Source: an uncultured Pelagibacteraceae bacterium (GTDB lineage Bacteria; Pseudomonadota; Alphaproteobacteria; Pelagibacterales; Pelagibacteraceae). From it: a stretch of 45,378 nt of DNA. The notes beneath the pieces were generated by a model. It was not told the DNA's origin. It searched no databases and saw only the letters and a list, made by a program, of their open reading frames with translations. A program made the position numbers and the translations under genes. Positions 22,218 through 31,947 of this stretch are shown here, piece by piece (position 1 is the first letter of the stretch; each line of letters begins with the position of its first letter). Location of the stretch: contig CACPQC010000004.1 in NCBI GenBank assembly GCA_902635975.1, positions 1 to 45,378 on the forward strand, written 5' to 3'.

Positions 22218-24596
22218 TTATTGAATGCTTGCTTGAGATTTGTCGTCTTTCTTAGTTAAGTCAACTTCTACCCACTCAGTTTTTTTAAGCTCTTTAGTTA
22301 AAGCTATTTTTAAAACTTCGTCAGCATACTCAACTGGCGTAATCTTAATCTCATCAGTAATTTTTTTTGGCATATCTACTAAATCTTTTTCATTCTCTTT
22401 GGGAATTAAAACTTCCTTAATACCTGCTCTGTGAGCTGCCAATAATTTTTCTTTTAATCCACCAATTTGAAGCACTTGACCAGTAATCGTAACTTCTCCA
22501 GTCATTGCTATATCTTTTTTTACTGGAATATTTGTTAGAGATGACACAATAGAAGTAACCATACCAATTCCAGCTGATGGTCCATCTTTTGGTGTAGCTC
22601 CTTCTGGTACATGGATGTGAAAATCTTTTTTTTCAAACAAAGGAGGGATTATTCCATATTCTAGACATTTTGATCTAACAAAAGATTTTGCTGCCTTAAC
22701 TGACTCTTGCATAACATCACCAAGTTTTCCAGTAATTTGCATTCTTCCCTTTCCTGGCATTGTTACAGTTTCAATCTTTAAAATTTCGCCACCGTATTCG
22801 GTCCATGCTAAACCAGTAACTATACCAACCTTATTTTCACTTTCCAATTCACCAGATTTAAATTTTGCAACCCCAAGAAAATCTTGAAGATTTTTTTTAT
22901 CAACAACTACTTCCTTTTTTTCACCAGAGACAACTTTTTTTACAACTTTACGAGCAACTTTTGAGATTTCTCTTTCTAAATTTCTAACTCCAGATTCTTT
23001 TGTATAGTTTCTAATAATATCTTTAATTATATCATCACCAAGTTTCATTTCCTGTTCTTTAACGCCGTTGTCTTTTATTTGTTTAGGTAATAAATATTTG
23101 TTCGCAATATTGAGTTTTTCATCTTCTGTGTATCCAGCCAATCTTATGACTTCCATTCTATCTAATAATGGGGGTAAAATATTTAAAGTGTTTGCTGTAG
23201 TAACAAACATTACGTCTGACAAATCATAATCTACCTCTAGATAATGATCATTAAAATTAGTATTTTGCTCTGGATCTAATGCTTCAAGTAGAGCAGATGA
23301 AGGATCACCTCTATAATCATTCCCAATTTTATCTATTTCATCTAATAGGATTAATGGGTTTTTTGTTCCAGCTTTTTTCATCATTTGAATTATTTTACCA
23401 GGTAAAGAACCAATATAAGTTCGTCTATGTCCTCTAATTTCAGCCTCATCTCTCATTCCACCAACAGACATTCTTACAAATTCTCTATTTGTAGCTTTAG
23501 CAATTGATTTTCCTAAAGACGTTTTACCGACACCAGGAGGTCCGACTAAACATAAAATAGGACCTTTTATTTTTCCCATTCTTTTTTGAACGGCCAAAAA
23601 TTCTATTATTCTTTCTTTAATTTTTTCTAATCCGTAATGGTCTTTGTCTAAAATATTTAAAGCTTTATTTAAATCAATATCAACCTCACTTTTTTTGAAC
23701 CATGGCAAATCGATCATCCAATCAAGATAATTTCTTACAACTGTAGCTTCTGCTGACATAGGGCTCATATTCTTTAACTTCTTTAATTCCTGAAGACATT
23801 TTTTTTCAACATCTTTAGGCATTTTAGCTTTTAAAATAGATTTATTTAAATTCGCACTTTCATCTTTGCCATCTTCAATTTCACCTAATTCTTTTTGAAT
23901 TGCTTTAAGTTGTTCATTTAAATAATATTCCCTTTGGGTTTTTTCCATTTGAGTTTTAACTCTGCCTCTTATTCTTTTCTCAACACCGATGATACTTGTT
24001 TCATTTTCCATTATCTTAATTATTAAATTAAGTCTCTTCTTGACATCTAATGTTTCAAAAATTTGCTGTTTTTCTGAAATAGAAGCCGATAAATGTGAGG
24101 CTATGTTATCCCCAATCTGTGATGGATCCTTTAATTGTTTCATATTGCTTATAGTTTCGCTAGAAATTTTTTTATTTATAGAAGTTAATTTTTCAAGTTT
24201 CCTTAATGCTGTAACCGCTAGAGGATAAAGATCCTCATTTTTATCATTTTCGTCTTTAGAGTGTGAGTAATCACAGGTTATGAACTTATAATTATCATTA
24301 AATTCTAATATCTTTACTCTTTTAATTCCTTCTACTAAAACTTTAACAGTGCCATCTGGTAGTTTCAAAAGTTGTAAAATGTTACCCTCACAACCTTGTA
24401 AAAATATATCATTTTTTTTTGGATCATCTATTTCTGAATTTTTTTGAGTTACAAGAATAATTTTTTTCTCTTTTTTCATCACCTCATTTAATGCTGAAAT
24501 TGATTTATCTCGCCCTACAAATAAAGGTATCACCATACTTGGAAATACGACGATGTCTCTTAATGGCAATAACGGTAATGTAAATTTGACGTCCAT
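22218..24596 (-). CDS. lon: ATP-dependent protease La
   Basis: LCLVGPPGVGKTSLGKSIA, Ser/Lys protease domain PEGATPKDGPSAGIGM; 792 aa. Confidence 0.98.
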   Translation of the reverse strand: MDVKFTLPLLPLRDIVVFPSMVIPLFVGRDKSISALNEVMKKEKKIILVTQKNSEIDDPKKNDIFLQGCEGNILQLLKLPDGTVKVLVEGIKRVKILEFNDNYKFITCDYSHSKDENDKNEDLYPLAVTALRKLEKLTSINKKISSETISNMKQLKDPSQIGDNIASHLSASISEKQQIFETLDVKKRLNLIIKIMENETSIIGVEKRIRGRVKTQMEKTQREYYLNEQLKAIQKELGEIEDGKDESANLNKSILKAKMPKDVEKKCLQELKKLKNMSPMSAEATVVRNYLDWMIDLPWFKKSEVDIDLNKALNILDKDHYGLEKIKERIIEFLAVQKRMGKIKGPILCLVGPPGVGKTSLGKSIAKATNREFVRMSVGGMRDEAEIRGHRRTYIGSLPGKIIQMMKKAGTKNPLILLDEIDKIGNDYRGDPSSALLEALDPEQNTNFNDHYLEVDYDLSDVMFVTTANTLNILPPLLDRMEVIRLAGYTEDEKLNIANKYLLPKQIKDNGVKEQEMKLGDDIIKDIIRNYTKESGVRNLEREISKVARKVVKKVVSGEKKEVVVDKKNLQDFLGVAKFKSGELESENKVGIVTGLAWTEYGGEILKIETVTMPGKGRMQITGKLGDVMQESVKAAKSFVRSKCLEYGIIPPLFEKKDFHIHVPEGATPKDGPSAGIGMVTSIVSSLTNIPVKKDIAMTGEVTITGQVLQIGGLKEKLLAAHRAGIKEVLIPKENEKDLVDMPKKITDEIKITPVEYADEVLKIALTKELKKTEWVEVDLTKKDDKSQASIQ

Positions 24597-24656
24597 AAGG
24601 TAAATATGGATATTAAATAAAATATTGCAATAGATTTTTATGACTTATTAAGGATA

Positions 24657-25928
24657 TTAAGCCGCTGTCGTTTTGTTTGATTTTATTGTGCTCGAATCAC
24701 CTTTAGAATGAATTAATATTGGTTCCGAAAGTCCTTTTGCAGAATTAGCATCAACAATTACTTCTTGAATATTTTCCATTCCTGGTAAATCATACATTGT
24801 TTTTAACAAAATATTCTCCATTATAGCTCTGAGCCCTCTTGCTCCAGTTTTCTTCTTAATTGCTTTTTGAGCAATTTCTTTCAAAGCATTTTCTCTAAAA
24901 GTAAGTTTTGCGCCATCTAGTTTAAATAATTCTTGATATTGTTTTGTTAAAGAGTTTTTTGGCTCTTGTATAATTTTTATTAAAGATTTAATGTCTAAAT
25001 CCTCTAATGTTGCGATCATAGGAAGTCTTCCAACAAATTCTGGAATTAATCCATATTTTAACAAATCCTCAGGCTCTAAACCTTTCATCCATTCTCCAGT
25101 TTTTTTATCCTGAGTATTTTTAACATCTGCTCCAAATCCAATAGAAGTTCCTTTATCTCTTTGTGAAATTATTTTATCTAAACCAGCAAAGGCACCTCCA
25201 CAAATAAATAGAATATTAGTTGTATCAACCTGCAAAAATTCTTGCTGCGGGTGCTTTCGCCCACCTTGAGGCGGAACACTTGCAATTGTACCTTCCATAA
25301 TTTTTAGCAAAGCTTGTTGAACACCCTCTCCAGAAACATCTCTGGTAATAGATGGATTTTCTGACTTTCTACTTATCTTGTCTACTTCATCGATATAGAC
25401 AATTCCCCTTTGAGCTTTTTCTACATTATAGTCTGCTGCCTGTAAAAGTTTTAAAATTATATTTTCAACATCCTCTCCAACATAACCAGCTTCAGTCAAT
25501 GTTGTTGCATCGGCCATAGTAAAAGGCACATCAAGTATTCTTGCTAAAGTTTGGGCTAATAAAGTTTTTCCGCAGCCTGTAGGTCCTACAAGAAGAATAT
25601 TAGATTTTGACAACTCTACATTTTTACTAGTTTTGTTTTCATAGTTTAATCTTTTGTAATGATTGTGCACAGCAACTGAAAGAACTTTTTTTGCATGTTC
25701 TTGGCCAATTACATAATCATCTAAAACTGCACAAATTTCTTTTGGTGATGGTAATCCATCCTGGTGTTTTACAAATGTATCTTTATTTTCCTCTTTAATA
25801 ATATCCATACAAAGTTCAACACACTCATCACATATGAATACAGTAGGTCCGGCTATAAGTTTTCTAACTTCATGTTGGCTCTTTCCACAAAAGGAACAAT
25901 AAAGAATATTCTTATTATTTGTGCTCAT
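24657..25928 (-). CDS. clpX: ATP-dependent Clp protease ATP-binding subunit ClpX
   Basis: Zinc-binding [59 protein letters not shown]. Confidence 0.98.
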   Translation of the reverse strand: MSTNNKNILYCSFCGKSQHEVRKLIAGPTVFICDECVELCMDIIKEENKDTFVKHQDGLPSPKEICAVLDDYVIGQEHAKKVLSVAVHNHYKRLNYENKTSKNVELSKSNILLVGPTGCGKTLLAQTLARILDVPFTMADATTLTEAGYVGEDVENIILKLLQAADYNVEKAQRGIVYIDEVDKISRKSENPSITRDVSGEGVQQALLKIMEGTIASVPPQGGRKHPQQEFLQVDTTNILFICGGAFAGLDKIISQRDKGTSIGFGADVKNTQDKKTGEWMKGLEPEDLLKYGLIPEFVGRLPMIATLEDLDIKSLIKIIQEPKNSLTKQYQELFKLDGAKLTFRENALKEIAQKAIKKKTGARGLRAIMENILLKTMYDLPGMENIQEVIVDANSAKGLSEPILIHSKGDSSTIKSNKTTAA

Positions 25929-26017
25929 AATTTTAAAAACGAATCGATAACATTACTTTATTATAAAGGAGTTTATATTATCAAGTTCTATTATTGTTTG
26001 TTACAATATGTAGTGTT

Positions 26018-26629
26018 TTAGGATCTTTTCTCAACAACTTCATCTACCAATCCAAAGTCTTTAGCAACACCAGCTGTCATAAAATTATCTCTTTCAAGAG
26101 CAGATTTTATTTCTTCAACTGATTTACCTGTGTGTTTTGAGTAAATTTCATTTAATCTATTTTTTAAATCTAAGACCTCTTTTGCATGAATTTCAATATC
26201 TGTAGCCTGTCCTTGAAAACCAGCTGAAGGCTGATGAACCATAATTCTAGAATTTGGTAATGAAAATCTTTTACCTTTACTGCCTGCAGCCAATAAAAAA
26301 GAGCCCATTGATGCAGCTTGACCAATACATAAAGTTGAAATTTCTGGTTTGATATATTGCATTGTATCATAAATACCTAAACCTGCTGTTACTAACCCAC
26401 CTGGACTATTTATATAAAAATAAATTTCTTTTTTAGGATCCTCAGCTTCCAAAAACAAAAGTTGTGCAGTTACTAATGAAGCAACGTTATCATTAATTTG
26501 ACCAGTTAAAAAAATTATTCTTTCCTTTAAAAGTCTAGAGTAAATATCATAGGCTCTTTCACCTTTGTTAGATTGTTCAACAACCATAGGGACAAGAGTG
26601 TTCATGTGTTCAGCAATTTTTGTTGTCAT
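26018..26629 (-). CDS. clpP: ATP-dependent Clp protease proteolytic subunit
   Basis: [47 protein letters not shown]. Confidence 0.98.
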   Translation of the reverse strand: MTTKIAEHMNTLVPMVVEQSNKGERAYDIYSRLLKERIIFLTGQINDNVASLVTAQLLFLEAEDPKKEIYFYINSPGGLVTAGLGIYDTMQYIKPEISTLCIGQAASMGSFLLAAGSKGKRFSLPNSRIMVHQPSAGFQGQATDIEIHAKEVLDLKNRLNEIYSKHTGKSVEEIKSALERDNFMTAGVAKDFGLVDEVVEKRS

Positions 26630-26661
26630 AAGTTGATTCGTTTTAGTTATACAACTTGTGC

Positions 26662-28086
26662 TTACTTTTTGCTAACTTTTTTTGTTTTAGGTTTTGATTT
26701 AGCTGATTTTACTGAAGTTTTTTTGGTAGGAGATTTTTTTGCTTCTACTTTTTTATTATTTGAATCTTTTTTCTCATTTGAGACATCAATCTCTGTTTTT
26801 TGTGACTCCTTCAAAATTTTTTCAGCTTCATCTTTTGTGACTTCTTTTAGGCTCCCTTTTGCTTTCTCTTTGATAGCAGATATGATTTTTTCCTCATAAA
26901 CAGTGCCCCTTAAACTTGCCAAAGCTGATTTGTTTTTTTGGTAAAAATCCATTACCATTTTTTCTTGTCCAGGCATCATTCTTATTTGTTTTTGAACTTC
27001 AGCTTGTAGTTCTTGTTCTGTAACATTAATTTTATTTTGTTCACCAAACTCGTTGAGTATTAAACCGACTTTAATTCTTTTTTTCGCAACATCTTCAAAA
27101 TTCTTTTTACTTTTTTTTGCATCTTCTTCTTTCATGCCTTGCGAAAGTATCTTTACTTCTTCTTCAATTAAATTTTCTGGAATCTCATTTACTTTAAATT
27201 TCTCTATTTCCTTCAAAATTTGATTTTTTGAGAGTCTATCTAATGAATTCTTATACTCATCGTTTATTTGTTTAGATATCAGCGACTTTAGATCTTTTAA
27301 GTCTTTTGCTCCTAAATTTTTTGCAAATTCATCATCTATAACTACTTTTTCAGGATATTTAATTAAAGTGATCTTACAATTAAACTTCGCTTTTTTATTT
27401 ACTAAATCTTTTTCTGGAAAGTTTTCTGGTAAAATAGCTTCAACTAGTTTTTCGTCACCTTTTTTTACACCAATTAATTGTTTATCAAAACCCTTTAAAA
27501 ACAAATCTTTGCCTAATGTTAATTGTGTATTCTTGCCTTCATCTCCTTTAAATGGCTTGTCATCAACTGTAGCTTTGTAATCAAATATTACTAGGTCTCC
27601 CTCTTTGGCTTTGCTATCTTTGGGAGACTCTTTGAAATTAGGTTGATTTTTTGCAATTTCATTTATTCTTTTATCAGTTTCTTTTTCATCAATTTTAACT
27701 TTGTATTCGTTAAATTTAATGTTCTCTATAGATTTAGTCTCAACTTTAGGAAGTTCTGTTACAGAAATTATATATTCAAGTTCTTTGTCTTCCCCGTAGG
27801 TTTTAAGATCTAATTTTGGTTGTCCAGCAGGTTTAATTTTATTTTCTTCTAATGCCTTCGTTGAAGTTTCTTTAATAACCTTATCTAAAACTTCACCAAA
27901 GACAGCCTTACCAAATTGTCTTTTTAGAATTTCTTTAGGAACTTTACCTGGTCTAAAACCTTTTAAATTAACTGTTCCTTTTATTTCCTCATACTTCTCG
28001 TCCATGTAATTACTCATGGTTTTCTTATCCACGAATACTTTAAGATCTTTGTTTAAACCTTTTTTATTTTCTACAGTTACTTTCAT
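26662..28086 (-). CDS. tig: Trigger factor with Lys/Ser-rich C-terminal tail
   Basis: [18 protein letters not shown] (ribosome-binding signature), PPIase-like [19 protein letters not shown]; order tig-clpP-clpX-lon. Confidence 0.95.
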   Translation of the reverse strand: MKVTVENKKGLNKDLKVFVDKKTMSNYMDEKYEEIKGTVNLKGFRPGKVPKEILKRQFGKAVFGEVLDKVIKETSTKALEENKIKPAGQPKLDLKTYGEDKELEYIISVTELPKVETKSIENIKFNEYKVKIDEKETDKRINEIAKNQPNFKESPKDSKAKEGDLVIFDYKATVDDKPFKGDEGKNTQLTLGKDLFLKGFDKQLIGVKKGDEKLVEAILPENFPEKDLVNKKAKFNCKITLIKYPEKVVIDDEFAKNLGAKDLKDLKSLISKQINDEYKNSLDRLSKNQILKEIEKFKVNEIPENLIEEEVKILSQGMKEEDAKKSKKNFEDVAKKRIKVGLILNEFGEQNKINVTEQELQAEVQKQIRMMPGQEKMVMDFYQKNKSALASLRGTVYEEKIISAIKEKAKGSLKEVTKDEAEKILKESQKTEIDVSNEKKDSNNKKVEAKKSPTKKTSVKSAKSKPKTKKVSKK

Positions 28087-28099
28087 AAATTTTATTAAG

Positions 28100-28184
28100 T
28101 GGTAGGGCGAAAAGGACTCGAACCTTCACAGATTGCTCTATTGGTTCCTAAGACCAACGCGTCTACCAATTCCGCCATCGCCCC
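28100..28184 (-). tRNA. tRNA-Leu(TAG), CCA encoded
   Basis: GGGGCGATGGCGGAATTGGTAGACGCGTTGGTCTTAGGAACCAATAGAGCAATCTGTGAAGGTTCGAGTCCTTTTCGCCCTACCA; long variable arm, anticodon loop CTTAGGA. Confidence 0.96.
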
Positions 28185-28272
28185 ACAAATTTAGTGGTTT
28201 TATATAGTATTGAAACTATTTGTCCAACGAGAATTATTGTAAATTATAATAAATTTCCTTTATAATATTAAC

Positions 28273-28524
28273 ATGATTGTTTCTCCATGTATAAGTATTT
28301 GTAAAACAGATCCAAAATCAGGATATTGTTACGGTTGTGGAAGAACTAATGAGGAAAAAAAAATTTGGAAACTTGAACAAACATCAGATCAATGGAAAAA
28401 AGATAACTTAGATATTATTAAAAAAAGACTATCTGGGTGGCAATTAAAAAGTTTTGAAGAATCCTATACATATAAAATTGAAAATGGTATTTCTTTATTC
28501 AAAAAAAATTTAAAAAATGAGTAA
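28273..28524 (+). CDS. DUF1289 family cysteine-rich protein
   Basis: SPCISICKTDPKSGYCYGCGRTNEEKKIW is the DUF1289 cysteine pattern. Confidence 0.85.
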   Translation: MIVSPCISICKTDPKSGYCYGCGRTNEEKKIWKLEQTSDQWKKDNLDIIKKRLSGWQLKSFEESYTYKIENGISLFKKNLKNE

Positions 28525-28690
28525 AACTTCAATAGTAATAATCATATACATTGTAGGACTTATCTTTGGAGCATTGTTTCTTAAAATTTGGAGCGCAGAT
28601 ACAAGTGTTTTTAAAGGACTTTTAGGTCTCGGTTGGACGGCTTTGCTTTTAATAGGCTTATTTTTTGCTGAGAAACATGAAAAAAATTAA
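28517..28690 (+). CDS. Small membrane protein (57 aa), uncharacterised; absent from the supplied ORF track
   Basis: MSKTSIVIIIYIVGLIFGALFLKIWSADTSVFKGLLGLGWTALLLIGLFFAEKHEKN*; start overlaps the DUF1289 stop and end overlaps the next gene start. Confidence 0.65.
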   Translation: MSKTSIVIIIYIVGLIFGALFLKIWSADTSVFKGLLGLGWTALLLIGLFFAEKHEKN

Positions 28691-29099
28691 TTTTTTAATA
28701 TTTTTTTTCTTTATTTCTCTCTCAATACAACAACTAAAATCGGAAATAATTATTATGAGTAAGTGTGATGATAAACAAGATGAATTTTTAAAAAATGAGT
28801 ATGTAATTAATCTTGATGAATTAACAATGACGAGAAATTACGTTTACAAAGAACAAACCTTTAAAAAACATAAAAGAACAGATTTAAGCGTAAAAAAAGC
28901 TAATACCTACATTACTAATATATATGAAGAAGATGGAAAAATATTAACTCTCAAACATGGTTACCCTCAATTTTACACTCAAATTTTAATTGAAAAAGGT
29001 AAATCAGAAATTTTTATGAAGTCAGTTTTAAACAATGAGGAAGGCTTATCAAAAATTTCTACGTGTAAAAAGGTAGAAAAATTTGAAAAAGAAAGCTAA
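28677..29099 (+). CDS. Uncharacterised secreted/periplasmic protein (ORF track start 28665 is probably 4 codons too early)
   Basis: MKKINFLIFFFFISLSIQQLKSE signal-peptide-like N-terminus, 140 aa, no family recognised. Confidence 0.6.
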   Translation: MKKINFLIFFFFISLSIQQLKSEIIIMSKCDDKQDEFLKNEYVINLDELTMTRNYVYKEQTFKKHKRTDLSVKKANTYITNIYEEDGKILTLKHGYPQFYTQILIEKGKSEIFMKSVLNNEEGLSKISTCKKVEKFEKES

Positions 29100-29221
29100 T
29101 TTTTTTTTTTATTCTTATTAATGTTTCTTTTTCTCGAATTAAAACGATTATTTGTAATATTGCTTCTATGTTTAGCATAGGCCTGCTTTTGGGCTTGTTT
29201 CATTGCTCGTTTAGATGACAT
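29096..29221 (-). CDS. Small very basic protein (41 aa), uncharacterised
   Basis: MSSKRAMKQAQKQAYAKHRSNITNNRFNSRKRNINKNKKKN*; open frame running through an 11-A tract; fills the gap between neighbours. Confidence 0.45.
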   Translation of the reverse strand: MSSKRAMKQAQKQAYAKHRSNITNNRFNSRKRNINKNKKKN

Positions 29222-29226
29222 AATAT

Positions 29227-29790
29227 TTAATAATTTGTTTTAAAAGTTCCTATTATATTAAATTTTTTATCCGAAATAACAATTTCTCCAGATGATGGTG
29301 CATAATTCAAAGCCTCAGAAATTACAACATAATGAGTAACTAACACTAAATTTTTTTTGCTTTTAAAGTTTTTGATATACTTTCTCAAATCTAACATTTG
29401 AGATTTTTTTTTTTTGGCAAACTTTGAGCTATAAAATGAATTCAAGAAATTTTTAGTCTCAAAACTTCCAAAAGCTAAGCTAGAAGTATCTTTGCACCTA
29501 CACCATTCACTTGAGATTACTTTCTTTATTTTGATTTTATTCTTCCTAAAAAATTCCCCAATATTTTTAGCCTGATTTTTACCCTCATTACTTAAATTTC
29601 TTTGGGTTGAACAATCGTTTAAATTGAAATTATTTGGATCACCACCTCCAGGTGCATATGCGTGTCTTATAAATATTAATTTTCCACCATCCTCAAGTTC
29701 GCTAACTAAATTTTTATCTAAATCTGCTTTAACAGAACTAGTTAAGGATATAAATATAAATATTAATGTAAAAATTTTTATAAATTTCAT
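29227..29790 (-). CDS. Histidine phosphatase family protein with signal peptide
   Basis: Signal peptide MKFIKIFTLIFIFISLTSSVKA, LIFIRHAYAPGGGD (RHG-like motif), SSEWCRCKDTSSLAFG, LVLVTHYVVISE. Confidence 0.8.
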   Translation of the reverse strand: MKFIKIFTLIFIFISLTSSVKADLDKNLVSELEDGGKLIFIRHAYAPGGGDPNNFNLNDCSTQRNLSNEGKNQAKNIGEFFRKNKIKIKKVISSEWCRCKDTSSLAFGSFETKNFLNSFYSSKFAKKKKSQMLDLRKYIKNFKSKKNLVLVTHYVVISEALNYAPSSGEIVISDKKFNIIGTFKTNY

Positions 29791-29793
29791 TTT

Positions 29794-30474
29794 ATGGATA
29801 TTAGATTAAGCAATTTAAATAAAACAATAATTAATTGTAAGAAATGTCCAAGATTAGTAAAATTTGTAAATAAAGTAAGTAATGATAAAAGAAAACAAAA
29901 TAGAGATGAAATTTACTGGGGAAAACCTGTGCCGGGTTTTGGAAATTTAAATTCAAAATTAGCAATTATTGGTCTAGCACCAGCAGCTCATGGTGGTACG
30001 AGAACTGGCAGAGCTTTTACAGGGGATAAATCTGGTGATTTTTTATTTAAATGTTTATTTCAAGCAGGAATTTCTAATTTACCATTCTCAAAACATTTAA
30101 ATGATAATTTAAATTTAAAATCTACCTATATTACCAATATTCTTAAATGTGTTCCTCCTCAAGATAAACCATTGATTAAAGAGATAACAAACTGTTCTAA
30201 TTTCTTTAATCAAGAAATTTTATCCTTAAAAAAACTTAAAGTGGTAGTCACCTTGGGTAAAGTGGCCTTTGATAATTGTATAAAATTATATAAACAAAAA
30301 TTTAATATTAAAGAAAAATTCATTTTTAAACACGGCAAAAAACAATTATTACCAAATGGATTAATAATATTATCGAGTTACCACCCAAGCCCAAGAAATG
30401 TTAATACAAAATTAATTTCAACCACAATGATGGTAAATTTATTCAAAGAAGCAAAAAAACTTGCTAACTTTTAA
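29794..30474 (+). CDS. Uracil-DNA glycosylase family 5 (UDGb)-like
   Basis: CKKCPRLV, WGKPVPGFGNLNSKLAIIGLAPAAHGGTRTGRAFTGDKSGDFLF, late SSYHPSPRNVNT motif. Confidence 0.88.
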   Translation: MDIRLSNLNKTIINCKKCPRLVKFVNKVSNDKRKQNRDEIYWGKPVPGFGNLNSKLAIIGLAPAAHGGTRTGRAFTGDKSGDFLFKCLFQAGISNLPFSKHLNDNLNLKSTYITNILKCVPPQDKPLIKEITNCSNFFNQEILSLKKLKVVVTLGKVAFDNCIKLYKQKFNIKEKFIFKHGKKQLLPNGLIILSSYHPSPRNVNTKLISTTMMVNLFKEAKKLANF

Positions 30475-30886
30475 TTGTATCACAAAAATATGGTTTAAAT
30501 TTTGAATAGATTTCCTCTGGTATTTTTTTTGGTTTACCTTTTGTATCAACAAATACCAGCTGAATTTGCGCATCTACAATTTTGTCATCACCTCTTGTAA
30601 TGATTTGACTCATTGAAAAAGATGTTTTGTTAATAGATTTTACAAAAGATCTAATTGTTAACTCATCTTCCAGATAAGCAGACTTTTTGTATTCTATGTT
30701 ACAAGATTTAACAATAATTAATGACTCAAAATCATCTTTTACTTTTTTATTACTATAACCAATTGAATACAAAGCCTCTGTCCTCGCTCGCTCAAGAAAC
30801 TTTAAATAATTTGCGTAATAAACTACTCCTCCTGAGTCCGTATCTTCATAGTATACTTTTAATTTGTGAAAGAAATTGTCGTGCAT
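30464..30886 (-). CDS. ybgC: YbgC/FadM family acyl-CoA thioesterase (hotdog)
   Basis: KVYYEDTDSGGVVYYANYLKFLERARTEAL. Confidence 0.9.
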   Translation of the reverse strand: MHDNFFHKLKVYYEDTDSGGVVYYANYLKFLERARTEALYSIGYSNKKVKDDFESLIIVKSCNIEYKKSAYLEDELTIRSFVKSINKTSFSMSQIITRGDDKIVDAQIQLVFVDTKGKPKKIPEEIYSKFKPYFCDTIKS

Positions 30887-30943
30887 TATTAGATTATATC
30901 AAAAAATTTTATATTTCATACAATCTAAGGTATAAGATTTAAC

Positions 30944-31084
30944 ATGAATATTTTTGTGATTTGGTTGGTAATGGTGGTAGCGTGGAATTTTGGCTACCCA
31001 CAAGCAAGTCCTTTGGAAGATGTTATCGTTGCAGTTATTCTATCTTTATTTAATCTCTGGTTAAAAAAGTACCTAAAATTTTAA
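30944..31084 (+). CDS. Small membrane protein (46 aa), uncharacterised; absent from the supplied ORF track
   Basis: MNIFVIWLVMVVAWNFGYPQASPLEDVIVAVILSLFNLWLKKYLKF*; ends one base before the convergent DUF3047 stop. Confidence 0.55.
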   Translation: MNIFVIWLVMVVAWNFGYPQASPLEDVIVAVILSLFNLWLKKYLKF

Positions 31085-31735
31085 TTATTTTTCAGAAAAA
31101 TAAATATTTTGAAAGTATGCAATTGATTTCATTTTTGAGTTATCGGTATCAGACATTATAGCAACTCCGTCCAATTCTTTTACATCTAAGTTGTGAAATC
31201 TTTTAAAATCCTCTTTTACGTTAGCCTTAACAGTTACCCATTCATTCATATTTTTTTTTGTACTAGCCAATACATTATCTATTGATTTTTTTGTGTAGGG
31301 ACTTGGCCAATTTAACCCGACATCATTATTACTAGAAAAAACGTAATTTATAGCTCTATTAGAAAGAGGAGTAGCGCCTGTTTTTTTAATGACAAAAACT
31401 CTAGCTGCAAAATCATGTCCTTTTTTTGAATTTTCTTTAATTCCATTTAAATCTTGTTCAATTTTCCAAGTAATGTTGATAAAGGGAGTTTTATTGAGAT
31501 CAATAATTATCTCTTTACCAAGACCAGAAGCAGCGTTATTAGCCTCTGATTTCAAAAAATTGCCATTTTCATTTTTTCCAACAGAATAAATTGTTTTATT
31601 ATCAGCACCTCTTACTTTTCTAACTTGTAATTGTGAGAGTTCGGTTTCTGTAAAATCAAAGACTTTTATATCAGATGCAAAAGAAAAATTAATTGCAAGA
31701 ATTGAAATGACAAAAGTTTGTGTAAAAAGTTTCAT
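31085..31735 (-). CDS. DUF3047 domain secreted protein
   Basis: Signal peptide, ITWKIEQDLNGIKENSKKGHDFAARVFVI ... DVKELDGVAIMSDTDNSKMKSIAYFQNIYF. Confidence 0.75.
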   Translation of the reverse strand: MKLFTQTFVISILAINFSFASDIKVFDFTETELSQLQVRKVRGADNKTIYSVGKNENGNFLKSEANNAASGLGKEIIIDLNKTPFINITWKIEQDLNGIKENSKKGHDFAARVFVIKKTGATPLSNRAINYVFSSNNDVGLNWPSPYTKKSIDNVLASTKKNMNEWVTVKANVKEDFKRFHNLDVKELDGVAIMSDTDNSKMKSIAYFQNIYFSEK

Positions 31736-31809
31736 AAAAAAATTGTTAATACATTATTTTGACAAAATTTAAACATTCAAAATTCAACATTTAGTTCTAC
31801 ATTTAAAAT

Positions 31810-31947
31810 ATGAAGACAATTTCGATATTTTTATTACTTATTTACTGGTCAATAATGATTTTTGCGCCAGTTATGTCAAAAGATCTCAAATTTAGCAGAG
31901 CAAAGTTAAGTAATGTAAAGGTAGTTGACCTTAAATACCAAAGTTAA
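31810..31947 (+). CDS. Small secreted or membrane-anchored protein (45 aa), uncharacterised; absent from the supplied ORF track
   Basis: MKTISIFLLLIYWSIMIFAPVMSKDLKFSRAKLSNVKVVDLKYQS*; stop overlaps the SDR stop by 4 nt (convergent). Confidence 0.45.
   Translation: MKTISIFLLLIYWSIMIFAPVMSKDLKFSRAKLSNVKVVDLKYQS

Noticed and set aside
26170-26370. 66-aa minus-strand ORF inside clpP
   Set aside because: Out-of-frame shadow of clpP.
26573-26899. 108-aa plus-strand ORF opposite tig/clpP
   Set aside because: Phe/Ser-rich translation is the antisense of the Lys-rich trigger factor tail.
28185-28272. Possible riboswitch or sRNA between tRNA-Leu and DUF1289
   Set aside because: Only AT-rich sequence; no stable stem or known aptamer pattern seen by eye. 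A covariance search (Infernal/Rfam) would be decisive.
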